Shown: positions 7,298-14,943, counted from the stretch's first letter. The stretch is 17,994 bases of DNA from SZAS-103 sp038216155 (GCA_038216155.1 JBBQQH010000061.1:1-17994), one strand, 5' to 3'. Numbers and translations are program-made. Notes: a model not told the origin generated them from the sequence alone.

Positions 7298-8478
7298 TAA
7301 CCCTTCAGTCGCGCAACCACCGGCGCCACCTGGGCTTCGCGGCCGAGTGCCGCCCCAATCTGATGCAGCCGCGTTGCCAGTTCCGCCGCCGATCGTGTGC
7401 GCACGGTGGCGTGGCCCACCTTGCGGCCTTCGCGCGGCGATTTGCCGTAGTCGTGCCAGTGTCCACACGGATCCGACAGCACCACGCTGGCATCGGGCAA
7501 CGCGCCAATCCAGTTGAGCATGCAACTGTGGCCCAGCAGACGCGTACTACCCAGCGGCAGGCCAAGCACCGCGCGCAGGTGATTTTCGAACTGCGACGTT
7601 TCCGACCCTTCGATTGTCCAGTGCCCCGAGTTGTGGACGCGCGGCGCCATCTCGTTGGCCAGAAGCTGGCCATCGGCGAGAAACAATTCCAGCGCGAATA
7701 CGCCCACGTAGTCGAGACGTTCGGCAATGCGGCGCGCGTATTCCACTGCGGTCGCCGCTATTTGCGACTCGACTTCCGCGCCAGCAAGACTCGCCGAAAG
7801 AATGCCGTGATCGTGCCAGTTTTCGGTCAGCGGCCAGTGCCTGAACTCGCCATCGCGACCGCGCACGGCGATGACCGACAGCTCGCGTTCGAATGGCACG
7901 AACGCCTCCAGAATCAATCCGACTGTCTGCGCTTGCGCGCCGAGTGCAGCCCAGGCGGCGTCTGGATTCGCGTCGGCGTCGTCGGTCACATCTTTGCCGT
8001 CACCGCTGGCGGAGCTCTTGATCCGAAATTGTCCCTTGCCGTCGTAGCCCAGGCGCCGAGTCTTGAGGATGCATGGGAATCCGATCGTCTTGATTGCCGC
8101 ATCCAGCGATTCGCGCGAATCAACGTCGGCGAATGTCGGCACCGGAATGTCCAGTTCGCGAAACAGGGTTTTTTCCTCGATGCGATCCTGAGCCGTGGCC
8201 AGCGCGCGCGGATTCGGAAACACCGGACAACGCTCGGCGAGCCACCGCGCTGCATCGGCCGGCACGTTTTCAAAATCGAACGTTGCCACATCCACCCGCG
8301 CTGCGAATTCGGCGAGTGCGGCCTGGTCACGATAATCGGCGCGCAGCAGCGGCGCGCAGTGCGCGGCGCAGGAATCCTCGGCCGCGTCCAGAACCAGAAA
8401 GCGCAAACCCAACGGCACACCTGCGATGGCCAGCATGCGCGCAAGCTGGCCGCCGCCGAGAATGCCGACCGTGCTCAC
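7297..8478 (-). CDS. purK: N5-carboxyaminoimidazole ribonucleotide synthase
   Basis: Seen: 393 residues. The N-terminal Rossmann-like motif is GILGGGQLARML (5-16). The ATP-grasp core has ILKTRRLGYDGKGQ (137-150), an ILEAFVPFERELS stretch (189-201), and NEMAPRVHNSGHWT (275-288). Known: it joins bicarbonate, ATP and AIR to give N5-CAIR, which PurE then rearranges. Odd: between GKGQ and ILEAF there is an acidic, flexible insert (about 154-172, with DVTDDADANPD) that makes this section some 15 residues longer than in the B. subtilis enzyme as I recall it. The start is GTG at 8478, overlapping the purE stop as GTGA, so the two form a translationally coupled pair. Confidence 0.95.
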   Translation of the reverse strand: MSTVGILGGGQLARMLAIAGVPLGLRFLVLDAAEDSCAAHCAPLLRADYRDQAALAEFAARVDVATFDFENVPADAARWLAERCPVFPNPRALATAQDRIEEKTLFRELDIPVPTFADVDSRESLDAAIKTIGFPCILKTRRLGYDGKGQFRIKSSASGDGKDVTDDADANPDAAWAALGAQAQTVGLILEAFVPFERELSVIAVRGRDGEFRHWPLTENWHDHGILSASLAGAEVESQIAATAVEYARRIAERLDYVGVFALELFLADGQLLANEMAPRVHNSGHWTIEGSETSQFENHLRAVLGLPLGSTRLLGHSCMLNWIGALPDASVVLSDPCGHWHDYGKSPREGRKVGHATVRTRSAAELATRLHQIGAALGREAQVAPVVARLKG

Positions 8479-8993
8479 GCGCGCGGATCCGGCCGACTCA
8501 GAACCTCGTTGGTCTGTTGCTGGCGGAATGCTTCCAGCGCTTCACGCACGGCAGCGTGGTCGTGCGCGAGCAAGGCGGCGGCGAACAATGCTGCATTGGC
8601 CGCACCCGCCGCGCCGATCGCGAAGGTCGCAACAGGAATGCCGGCCGGCATTTGCACGATCGAGAGCAGCGAATCGATCCCGTTGAGCATTTTCGATTGC
8701 ACCGGAACGCCCAGCACCGGCACCCGCGTTTTTGCCGCCAGCATGCCGGGCAGGTGCGCCGCGCCGCCGGCACCGGCGATGATCGCGCGCAATCCGCGCT
8801 CTGCCGCTTTGGCGGCATAGTCAAAGAGCAAATCGGGGGTTCGGTGCGCCGATACCACGCGCACTTCGTGCGCGATGCCCAATGCTTCAAGCTGGGCTGC
8901 AGCGTGCTGCAAAGTGTCCCAGTCCGAACGCGAACCCATCACCACGCCGATCACGGGATTGAGAACATTCACCTTGGTATCAGCAGCCGGCAT
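8475..8993 (-). CDS. purE: N5-carboxyaminoimidazole ribonucleotide mutase
   Basis: Seen: 172 residues from the chosen ATG. The class I PurE signatures are all present: GVVMGSRSDW (16-25), VVSAHRTP (46-53) and AGAGGAAHLPGM (73-84). Known: it converts N5-CAIR to CAIR in de novo purine synthesis, as an octamer in the cytoplasm. The open frame continues upstream to 9209, but that part overlaps the divergent Trm112-like gene and has no PurE homology. ATG at 8993 or 9002 are both possible; 8993 places the conserved core about 14 residues in. Neither has a strong ribosome site. It is followed directly by purK. Confidence 0.95.
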   Translation of the reverse strand: MPAADTKVNVLNPVIGVVMGSRSDWDTLQHAAAQLEALGIAHEVRVVSAHRTPDLLFDYAAKAAERGLRAIIAGAGGAAHLPGMLAAKTRVPVLGVPVQSKMLNGIDSLLSIVQMPAGIPVATFAIGAAGAANAALFAAALLAHDHAAVREALEAFRQQQTNEVLSRPDPRA

Positions 8994-9016
8994 ATCGCGC
9001 ATCCGATTAAAAAGCG

Positions 9017-9043
9017 ATTGTAAATGGCGGGAAACCAATACAA
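9017..9043 (-). promoter_or_regulatory. Candidate promoter for purE-purK
   Basis: On the minus strand, TTGTAT (9043-9038) and TACAAT (9022-9017) are 15 bp apart. The -10 is good (5 of 6), the spacer is short. Transcription would begin near 9010, giving a leader of about 17 bases before the ATG at 8993. No purine-repressor operator was recognised. Confidence 0.4.
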
Positions 9044-9071
9044 AATCCCGATCGGCCCGACCGGAATTCCC

Positions 9072-9338
9072 GTGGACAAACGACTGCTCGACATCCTGTG
9101 TTGCCCGACCACCCGTCAGCCTCTGCATTGGCTTGATGGCCCGAGTCTGGAAGCGCTCAATCGAGCCGTTTCTGCGGGCAGTCTGCGGCGGGCCGATGGC
9201 AGCATGCAAGTGGAACCGTTGCGCGAAGGTTTACTAACCCGCGATCGCGCCATTGCCTATCGGATTGATGATGGCATTCCGGTCCTGCTTGCTGACGAAT
9301 CCATTTCCACTACCCAGGTCACGGATTTCCCCGGGTGA
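9072..9338 (+). CDS. Trm112/YcaR-like small protein
   Basis: Seen: 88 residues from the GTG at 9072. The N-terminus MDKRLLDILCCPTTRQPL and the C-terminal IDDGIPVLLADESI follow YcaR/Trm112 proteins. Known: family members are small zinc-binding proteins that, in other organisms, activate methyltransferases; the bacterial role is poorly defined. Odd: E. coli YcaR has a CPVC pair plus a further Cys before the PLRDGIPVLL stretch, while here only Cys10 and Cys11 remain and the other positions are Thr, so ordinary zinc binding is doubtful. A larger middle insert makes it longer than the 60-residue YcaR. The frame is also open from an ATG at 9024, which would add 16 residues without homology. It is divergent from purE and just upstream of the DUF1631 gene. 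Confidence 0.8.
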   Translation: MDKRLLDILCCPTTRQPLHWLDGPSLEALNRAVSAGSLRRADGSMQVEPLREGLLTRDRAIAYRIDDGIPVLLADESISTTQVTDFPG

Positions 9339-9411
9339 GTCGACCTATTCTGTTGCCATCCCCCACGCAGCAGTGTCTGAAAATGTCCCCGTCTCCGTCA
9401 TCGCTGCGCGC

Positions 9412-11661
9412 ATGAGCAGCGAATCGCTCCGCCCGTTGCCGGCCGCAAGCGTCGTGCGCCTGATGCGCGAGATGATCGAGTGCCTGCGCCAGCATCTGCG
9501 TGGCCCGGTGACGGCCTTGTTCGACGCCGTAGACGACACCCTGTTTGAGATGAGCGAGCACGCCACCAACGGCGAATCGCAGCAGCGTTATTTCGTTTCG
9601 CTGCGCGAATGCCGGCGCAAGCGCGGAGAGTTGCAAGAGATGTTGCTGCTCGGCTTGGGGCAGGCGCGTCCAGCTATGGCCGACGAACCAGTGCATCCGC
9701 TATACGCGCAGCTCTCGCTGGTCGCGCCGGAAGACCTTGAGGAAGATCTCGCAATCAATGGCATGGCCACGCGCACCGCGCAACGCCTGTCTGGACCGCT
9801 GTATACGCTGACCCAACGCATCGGCTTTCTGCTCGGCGATCCGCTAATGGATGGGCTCAGCAATCCGCTCGGACCGTTGCGGATCGGCCAAGTGTTTGGC
9901 GACGCCGCGCGCGATCTCGACGTCGATCTGCAAACCCGATTGGTGATCTACAAGCTGTTCGAACGCCAGGTGCTCGGTGCACTAGAACCGGCCTACTCTG
10001 AGATGAACGTGCGACTGGCCGCAGCCGGCGTGCTGGCAACCTTGAACCCGCGTCAGACTCGCGAAGCGTCCCGCACTCGGAGTGCGCCGCAGTCCTCGAC
10101 GCCGCGACATGTGGACATGGCGGCATCGCCGGCTACCACAACGGCCTCGCTCCCGCCGATGAGTGAAGCCTCGACGGTCGCGTCCTCGACCACCGCTGCG
10201 GCCGCGATCAGTCAGCAGGAACGCGATTTGTTGGCGGCTTTGCGCGTCCTGTTGACGCGACCATCGACTGCCGACACTGCGACGAGCGCACCAAGCGGCA
10301 CGGATTCCGCGACTGCATCGGCGATCCCCAACCCGGCGCCCGAATCCGCAAACGCACCATCGCAAATGCTGGAGCAGGCGATGGCGCGACTGTGCGCACG
10401 GTCCACCGACCAGCCACCGCCGCCACCGCGCATGCTGGCCGCGCAATTGCTGGCCGAGGCGCGCTACGCCGAACACGGCCTGCCGCCGAGCCCGCAGCAA
10501 ACCGCAACCGTGGATATCGTCGGTCGCGTGTTCGATGCGCTGTCGCGCGACACCACCGTGCCGCAACCGATGCAGCCAGTCATGCAGACCCTGTTGCTAC
10601 CAGTGATGCGGGCCTCGCTGCAGCAGCCCGGGATGCTGGCCGAAACCGCGCATCCCTTGCGTCAACTGCTCGACCTGATCGTTGAACAGGCGATCGGCTG
10701 GTGTCCGCGCGTCGATCCGCAACATGCCTTACTCGATGAACTGCAACACTCGCTGCGGCAGATCGCCAGCAGCGAGCGCGTCGAGGATGCCGAACGCACC
10801 ATCACCCAATTGCGCGGCCAACTGGACATCCAGCGTCGCCGCGCCGAACTGGCCGAACAACGCGCGGTGGAGGCCACCGCCGGCCGGGAACGCCTGTGGC
10901 ACGCACGGCGCGAGGTTCACCAGACCGTCTCGGCTATTCTTGCGCGGGCGCCGGCACCAGCCTGGGTGAGTTACCTGATCACGCACCCGTGGGCCAACTG
11001 CCTGGTGCTGTTGTGGTTGCGCCAGGGTGCGCAATCGACCTCGTATCGCGAAGCGGTACAGTTCGCCGAATCGCTGGTGTGGTGCGTCACCGCCGGCACC
11101 GACCGGGTCGAGCAATTGCGCCTGCGTGCGCTGCTGCCGGTGATGGAAGTGCAACTGCGTCAGGGCTTGTCGACGGTGGCCTACCAGGACAACGAAGTGC
11201 GCCAGTTGATCGGCGAACTGCAGCAATTCCTGCATTACCGGATGGGCGAGCTGGCCGCGCCCGTGTTCCTTGAGCAGGAACCGCCGGCGGCGCGCGCGCC
11301 TGGCGCCATCGCCACCGACCCGGCGGCGATCGAGGACCAACCGCAACCGCAAGATGTCGACGCGCAATTGCTCGAGCGCATCCGCGCATTGCGCCCGGGG
11401 ACCTGGTTCGAGTTCGGGATTGCCGATGCCGATCTGCGCGAGCGCGGGCGGCTATCGTGGGTCAGCCCCTATTCGGGCCGCTGCATGTTCGTCAACCGCA
11501 ACGGCTTGAAGATCGCCGAACGCAGGCCCGAGCAATTGGCCAGCGAGATCGAGCAAGGCCTGTCCAGCGTGCTGGAGGATGCAAACCTGCTCAAGCGCGC
11601 GCTGGCCAGCGTTCTGGCGCAATTGCGCGGCGAGCAGCCGACCGCAGTTCGCAGCGCTTGA
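9412..11661 (+). CDS. DUF1631 family protein, function unknown
   Basis: Seen: 749 residues from the ATG at 9412, mostly helical. Residues about 1-210 are an alpha-helical region (LRPLPAASVVRLMREM). Residues 212-318 are a low-complexity Ala/Ser/Thr/Pro linker. Another helical region follows, with a likely coiled coil at about 455-505 (ERTITQLRGQLDIQ...AELAEQRAVEA). The C-terminal 650-720 reads LRPGTWFEFGI, then GRLSWVSPYSGRCMFVNRNG, a beta-rich block that looks PilZ-like. Known: DUF1631 proteins are found in proteobacteria, are sometimes mislabelled thymidine phosphorylase, and have no proven role. No signal peptide or membrane segment. The open frame goes up to 9253 across the end of the Trm112-like gene; GTG at 9373 is an alternative start, and no good ribosome site marks either. 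Confidence 0.8.
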   Translation: MSSESLRPLPAASVVRLMREMIECLRQHLRGPVTALFDAVDDTLFEMSEHATNGESQQRYFVSLRECRRKRGELQEMLLLGLGQARPAMADEPVHPLYAQLSLVAPEDLEEDLAINGMATRTAQRLSGPLYTLTQRIGFLLGDPLMDGLSNPLGPLRIGQVFGDAARDLDVDLQTRLVIYKLFERQVLGALEPAYSEMNVRLAAAGVLATLNPRQTREASRTRSAPQSSTPRHVDMAASPATTTASLPPMSEASTVASSTTAAAAISQQERDLLAALRVLLTRPSTADTATSAPSGTDSATASAIPNPAPESANAPSQMLEQAMARLCARSTDQPPPPPRMLAAQLLAEARYAEHGLPPSPQQTATVDIVGRVFDALSRDTTVPQPMQPVMQTLLLPVMRASLQQPGMLAETAHPLRQLLDLIVEQAIGWCPRVDPQHALLDELQHSLRQIASSERVEDAERTITQLRGQLDIQRRRAELAEQRAVEATAGRERLWHARREVHQTVSAILARAPAPAWVSYLITHPWANCLVLLWLRQGAQSTSYREAVQFAESLVWCVTAGTDRVEQLRLRALLPVMEVQLRQGLSTVAYQDNEVRQLIGELQQFLHYRMGELAAPVFLEQEPPAARAPGAIATDPAAIEDQPQPQDVDAQLLERIRALRPGTWFEFGIADADLRERGRLSWVSPYSGRCMFVNRNGLKIAERRPEQLASEIEQGLSSVLEDANLLKRALASVLAQLRGEQPTAVRSA

Positions 11662-11749
11662 AGTAATCCGGTCTCTGCGGCATCCGCATCAGTAGACAGC
11701 GTTGCACGTTCGGCGCAATCGAACGCAGGCGGTAGTTACGCCGGATCGC

Positions 11750-11755
11750 TACACT
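11750..11755 (+). promoter_or_regulatory. Possible -10 box directly before nadC
   Basis: TACACT at 11750-11755 matches 4 of 6 bases of the -10 consensus and ends 6 bp before the nadC ATG. No clear -35 is present. If used, transcription would begin at or next to the start codon. The 100-bp gap after DUF1631 holds no terminator I can see. Confidence 0.3.
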
Positions 11756-11761
11756 GCCCGC

Positions 11762-12640
11762 ATGTCCGATTCCCTAACGTCAGGCTGCCATTCGCATCTC
11801 ACTGCGCCTGCGCAGGCGAGCATCGATGAAGACGTGGCCAAGGCGCTGCGCGAGGATCTTGGCAGCGGCGACGTCACGGCCGACTTGCTGCCGGATGTGC
11901 CATGCGACGCCCATGTGCTGTGCAAGCAGGCGACTGCCGTCATCGCGGGTCGACCCTGGTTCGACGCGGTGTTTCGCGCGCTCGATCCAGACCTGGTCAT
12001 CGTCTGGGACGTGCACGAAGGCGAGCGTGTGCAGGCCGGCCGCGTGTTATGCCAGTTGCGTGGTCGGGCCCGCGCCCTGCTCAGCGGTGAACGCACCGCT
12101 CTGAATTTTCTGCAAACGCTGTCGGCGACAGCGACCACGACCGCTGCGTACGTGGATGCCGTCGCCGGCACAGATACGCGCATCCTGGACACACGCAAGA
12201 CATTGCCCGGACTGCGACTTGCGCAGAAATATGCGGTTCGCGCCGGCGGCGGTTGCAACCACCGGCTTGGCCTGTTCGACGCGATGATGCTCAAGGAAAA
12301 CCACATCCTCGCCGCCGGCTCGCTGACAGCGGCCGTGGTGCGCGGCCGCGCGCTGCATCCGGGGGTGGCATTGATTGTGGAAGTGGAAACGCTGGCAGAA
12401 TTCGACGAGGCACTGGCGGCCCGGCCCGAACGCATCCTGCTGGACGAATTCAGCCTGGCGGACTTGCGCGAAGCGGTGCGGCGCAGTGCGGGGTCGGTGC
12501 GGCTGGAAGTCTCAGGCGGGGTCGAACTGGAAGGTTTGCGCGAGATTGCGCGCACTGGCGTGGATTGCATTTCGATCGGCGCGCTGACCAAACATGTGCA
12601 GGCAATCGATCTTTCGATGCGCTTCGATTCAGCCTCTTGA
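11762..12640 (+). CDS. nadC: Quinolinate phosphoribosyltransferase (decarboxylating)
   Basis: Seen: 292 residues, close to the usual 280-300. Motifs are EDLGSGDVTADLL near the N-terminus (31-43), SGERTALNFLQ (108-118), DTRKTLPGLR (143-152) and AGGGCNHRLGLFDAMMLKENH (161-181, the substrate-binding heart). Also present are LLDEFS (226-231), LEVSGGV (248-254) and SIGALTKH (271-278). Known: it forms nicotinate mononucleotide, CO2 and pyrophosphate from quinolinate and PRPP in de novo NAD synthesis. The ATG at 11762 is chosen by family length; the frame is open to 11702. There is no good ribosome site. nadA and nadB are not nearby in this window. Confidence 0.96.
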   Translation: MSDSLTSGCHSHLTAPAQASIDEDVAKALREDLGSGDVTADLLPDVPCDAHVLCKQATAVIAGRPWFDAVFRALDPDLVIVWDVHEGERVQAGRVLCQLRGRARALLSGERTALNFLQTLSATATTTAAYVDAVAGTDTRILDTRKTLPGLRLAQKYAVRAGGGCNHRLGLFDAMMLKENHILAAGSLTAAVVRGRALHPGVALIVEVETLAEFDEALAARPERILLDEFSLADLREAVRRSAGSVRLEVSGGVELEGLREIARTGVDCISIGALTKHVQAIDLSMRFDSAS

Positions 12641-12682
12641 GCGGCTCGTTGCAACGCGCGTGATCGCGATGTCTCGGGAAGC

Positions 12683-13477
12683 TCAGCGCGTGAGCATGAC
12701 CCCGAGCACGATCGCAACTGCCAGCACCACCGCCAGCGCGATCCAGACACCCTTGTTGGTCGCATTGCCGCGCGCGGGCGCGCTGGAGTCGGGCTTGCGC
12801 GTGCTGGCCACTTCCTCGCCTGGCGCAACCAGCATGAAGCGCACCGAGTCCAGCCGCAGCTCGTCGCCGCCCTTCATGAAGCCCGTGGTCACGCGCTGGC
12901 CGTTGATGAAGGTGCCATTGGCCGAGCCCAGATCCTCGACATTCACGCCATCCGTCGTTGGTTTGAGCTGCACGTGTCGGCGCGAGATCTCGTCTACCGT
13001 CACCGGGATCGTGCATTCAGGGGCGCGGCCAATCACTGTCGGGCCGGCGACTGCAAACACCTTGCCAAACACCGGACCGGACACGCCGCGCAGGATGAAC
13101 TTGGGCACCGCCATGCGCATGCGGGTGGCGCCATTGTCCTCACCCATATCTAACGGCATCGGTGCCGTCGGCCCGCCGCTTTGCGCACGTGGTGCGTCCA
13201 TCGCCGCGATGCGCATCACGATGCCGGCGATGGTGATGGTGTCGCCAGAACGCAGCGCGATCATTTCATGCGCCGGCGTCTCGTTCACCGTCACTGCGCC
13301 ACCAGTCGGTGGCACCTGCAGATTGACGCCGGCGCTGGTTTGCTGGATGACGCAATGCAACGGCTTGACGCCGGGCTTGTCCAGTACCACGCCGTTGTCC
13401 GGCGCCGAGCCAATCCGGTTGGCGCCCTTGTTGAGCAGCACCTGCGAATGCTCGCCATTGGGAAAAATCAATTTCAT
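12683..13477 (-). CDS. Tandem FHA-domain protein with a C-terminal membrane anchor
   Basis: Seen: 264 residues. A second, canonical FHA domain covers about 125-218, with Gly150-Arg151 (VIGRAPEC), ISRRH (164-168), GSANGTFING (184-193) and the phosphothreonine-binding Arg, Ser, His and Asn in place. Residues 1-95 look like a degenerate FHA domain: NRIGSAPDNGVVL is kept, but the Ser before His41 is missing. Residues 243-262 are a single hydrophobic segment (VWIALAVVLAVAIVLGVML) followed by TR, so the FHA domains face the cytoplasm if it is tail-anchored. Known: FHA domains bind phosphothreonine peptides in signalling and secretion assemblies. The start at 13477 has AGGGG 8 bases upstream. No kinase, phosphatase or secretion gene lies in the window, so its partner is unknown. 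It converges on nadC. Confidence 0.88.
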   Translation of the reverse strand: MKLIFPNGEHSQVLLNKGANRIGSAPDNGVVLDKPGVKPLHCVIQQTSAGVNLQVPPTGGAVTVNETPAHEMIALRSGDTITIAGIVMRIAAMDAPRAQSGGPTAPMPLDMGEDNGATRMRMAVPKFILRGVSGPVFGKVFAVAGPTVIGRAPECTIPVTVDEISRRHVQLKPTTDGVNVEDLGSANGTFINGQRVTTGFMKGGDELRLDSVRFMLVAPGEEVASTRKPDSSAPARGNATNKGVWIALAVVLAVAIVLGVMLTR

Positions 13478-13578
13478 GCTGACAGCCCCTGACAGGATGA
13501 CGGCGGCTGGCTGGCAGACGCACGGCGGCGCCAACCATTCAACGCGCAACGATTGCTCAAGATAACGCAATCCATGGG

Positions 13579-13618
13579 AAAAAACGGCAATCCGGTCGCG
13601 CGCGCGCGGTCAATCGCC
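13579..13618 (-). terminator. Candidate terminator after sspB
   Basis: On the minus strand, GGCGATT (13618-13612) can pair with GATTGCC (13592-13586) with two G-T pairs. The loop between is made largely of CG repeats that can fold further. It is followed by a run of six T (13584-13579). It lies 21 bp after the sspB stop, a likely end for the pet-ssp run. The rest of the gap up to the FHA gene (13478-13578) shows no feature I can support. Confidence 0.5.
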
Positions 13619-13638
13619 AGAGTCGAAGCGTCGCCCAA

Positions 13639-14169
13639 TTACTTGATCACCCGCAAATGTGGCGGGCGCGGCGGGCGATCACGGCCCGGCCTGTCCGCGT
13701 CGGCACCGCGAGGCTCGCCCGATTCGCCGGCATCATCGTCCTGCGTGGACGAGGGGTGCGCCGGCACCGCACTGAGTAGCGGACGCGCAGAGGTGCTGCC
13801 CGGTTCTTCGCCGCCCCGTTCTTCGCTGCCCGGTTCTGCACCAACTGTTGCGGCGTCGGACGTCTCGGCCGGCAAGGCCATGCCCTGCCCACTTTCCAGC
13901 GCGTAGATCGCCAGCACCGCCGCCAATGGCACCCGAATCGCTTGGCTGACGCCACCAAAGCGCGCCAGGAAATGGATTTCCTGGTTGCCCAATTCCAACT
14001 GGTTTACCGCACGCGTGGCAATGTTGAGCACCACACGCCCATCCTTGATCGCCTGCGCCGGCACACGCACGCCTTCTTGCCGGGCATCGACAAGCAGATG
14101 CGGAGTCATGTTGTTTTCGATGATCCACTCGTGGATCGCGCGCAGCAAGTACGGGCGATTGGACGTCAT
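13639..14169 (-). CDS. sspB: ClpXP protease specificity-enhancing factor (stringent starvation protein B)
   Basis: Seen: 176 residues from the ATG at 14169. The substrate-binding domain begins SNRPYLLRAIHEWI and continues through TPHLLVDA, GRVVLNIATRAV and FLARFGGVSQAIRVPLAAVLAIYALE, all typical of SspB. A long disordered acidic/Pro-rich tail follows and ends in PPHLRVIK, which corresponds to the ClpX-binding tail peptide of E. coli SspB. Known: SspB delivers ssrA-tagged and other substrates to ClpXP. ATGs at 14190 and 14214 in frame are equally possible starts; none has a clear ribosome site. The tail contains a 15-bp triplication. It follows sspA, as in many gamma- and betaproteobacteria. 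Confidence 0.93.
   Translation of the reverse strand: MTSNRPYLLRAIHEWIIENNMTPHLLVDARQEGVRVPAQAIKDGRVVLNIATRAVNQLELGNQEIHFLARFGGVSQAIRVPLAAVLAIYALESGQGMALPAETSDAATVGAEPGSEERGGEEPGSTSARPLLSAVPAHPSSTQDDDAGESGEPRGADADRPGRDRPPRPPHLRVIK
13795..13839 (-). repeat. Three tandem 15-bp units inside sspB
   Basis: Units at 13795-13809, 13810-13824 and 13825-13839 differ by only a few bases. On the minus strand they encode AEPGS, EERGG and EEPGS in the disordered linker. The unit length is a multiple of three, so copy-number change would keep the reading frame. Confidence 0.85.
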
Positions 14170-14235
14170 CGCGGGAGCCTGGTCGCTCATGGCTTGGGCA
14201 GGCTCATGATTCAATCATGCGATGCGCAATCGCCG

Positions 14236-14871
14236 TCACGCGAGCGGCTCGCGTAGCGCCTTTTCCTCCGGGGTCAAGCTGCGCGTGAATCCGGGGTTGC
14301 GGAAGATGCGCATGCCGTAATCCTCGATCGGCTTGCACTCCTTCGGCAACGCGATCCCCAGCGACGGCAGTCGCCAGATGATCGGCGCCATCGCGCAATC
14401 GGCCAGACTCATCTCCGGATTGAGGAAGAATTTGCTGGCCTTGAACAATGGCAGGGCCGCGATCACTAATTCGCGCAGACGCTTGCGCGCAGCTTCGGCG
14501 GGCGCCTTGCTGGCGGTCTGGATGGCTTGCACGTGCGGCACCCATTCGTGCTCCATGCGCAGCATCGCTAGCCGCAGTCGTGCGCGCGCCAGTGGATCGA
14601 CCGGCATCAACGGCGGGTGCGGATAGCGCTCGTCGAGGAATTCGGTGACCACCGACGCGGCATACAGCACCAGGTCGCGATCGACCAGGGTCGGTACCGA
14701 GTGGTAGGGGTTGAGATCAACCAGGTCCTCGGGCGGATGCGCCGGATCGACGATCACCAGTTCATAGGTGACCCCTTTCGCGGCCAGCACGAGACGGACC
14801 CGATGGCAGACCACGCAGTCACGCGAGGAAAACAAGGTCAACACATTACGCAAACGTGGATTCGCAGCCAT
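14236..14871 (-). CDS. sspA: Stringent starvation protein A (GST-fold RNA polymerase-associated protein)
   Basis: Seen: 211 residues, the family length. The thioredoxin-like N-terminal half has LTLFSS, HRVRLVLAAKG, DLVDLNPYHSVPTLVDR and the YPHPPLMP loop; the helical C-terminal half has FFLNPEMSLADCAMAPIIWRLPSLGI. Known: SspA binds RNA polymerase during starvation and acid stress; in E. coli the surface pocket around the PHP loop (here 84-86) is needed for its action. Odd: residues 19-22 are CVVC, where E. coli has no cysteine pair. The start at 14871 has a G-rich run immediately upstream. It lies 72 bp after petC with no strong terminator between, so it may be read from the pet promoter. Confidence 0.94.
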   Translation of the reverse strand: MAANPRLRNVLTLFSSRDCVVCHRVRLVLAAKGVTYELVIVDPAHPPEDLVDLNPYHSVPTLVDRDLVLYAASVVTEFLDERYPHPPLMPVDPLARARLRLAMLRMEHEWVPHVQAIQTASKAPAEAARKRLRELVIAALPLFKASKFFLNPEMSLADCAMAPIIWRLPSLGIALPKECKPIEDYGMRIFRNPGFTRSLTPEEKALREPLA

Positions 14872-14943
14872 CTCGCCCCCCCGACCGCCGCAAACGCGTC
14901 GGTCATCGATGCCATCGGCCGGTTGCCTCAGGTCACCGCATCC

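Noticed and set aside
7363..8820. Long plus-strand open frame of 485 codons across purK and purE
   Set aside because: It is antisense to two clear purine genes, rich in Arg, His and Ala, with no recognisable domain; a by-product of high GC.
11749..12828. Minus-strand open frame of 359 codons opposite nadC
   Set aside because: Antisense to nadC and Ser/Arg-rich, as expected for a shadow frame in GC-rich DNA.
14872..14943. Weak CCGAC/GTCGG hairpin between petC and sspA
   Set aside because: Only five base pairs with a long loop and no T-tract; too weak to call.
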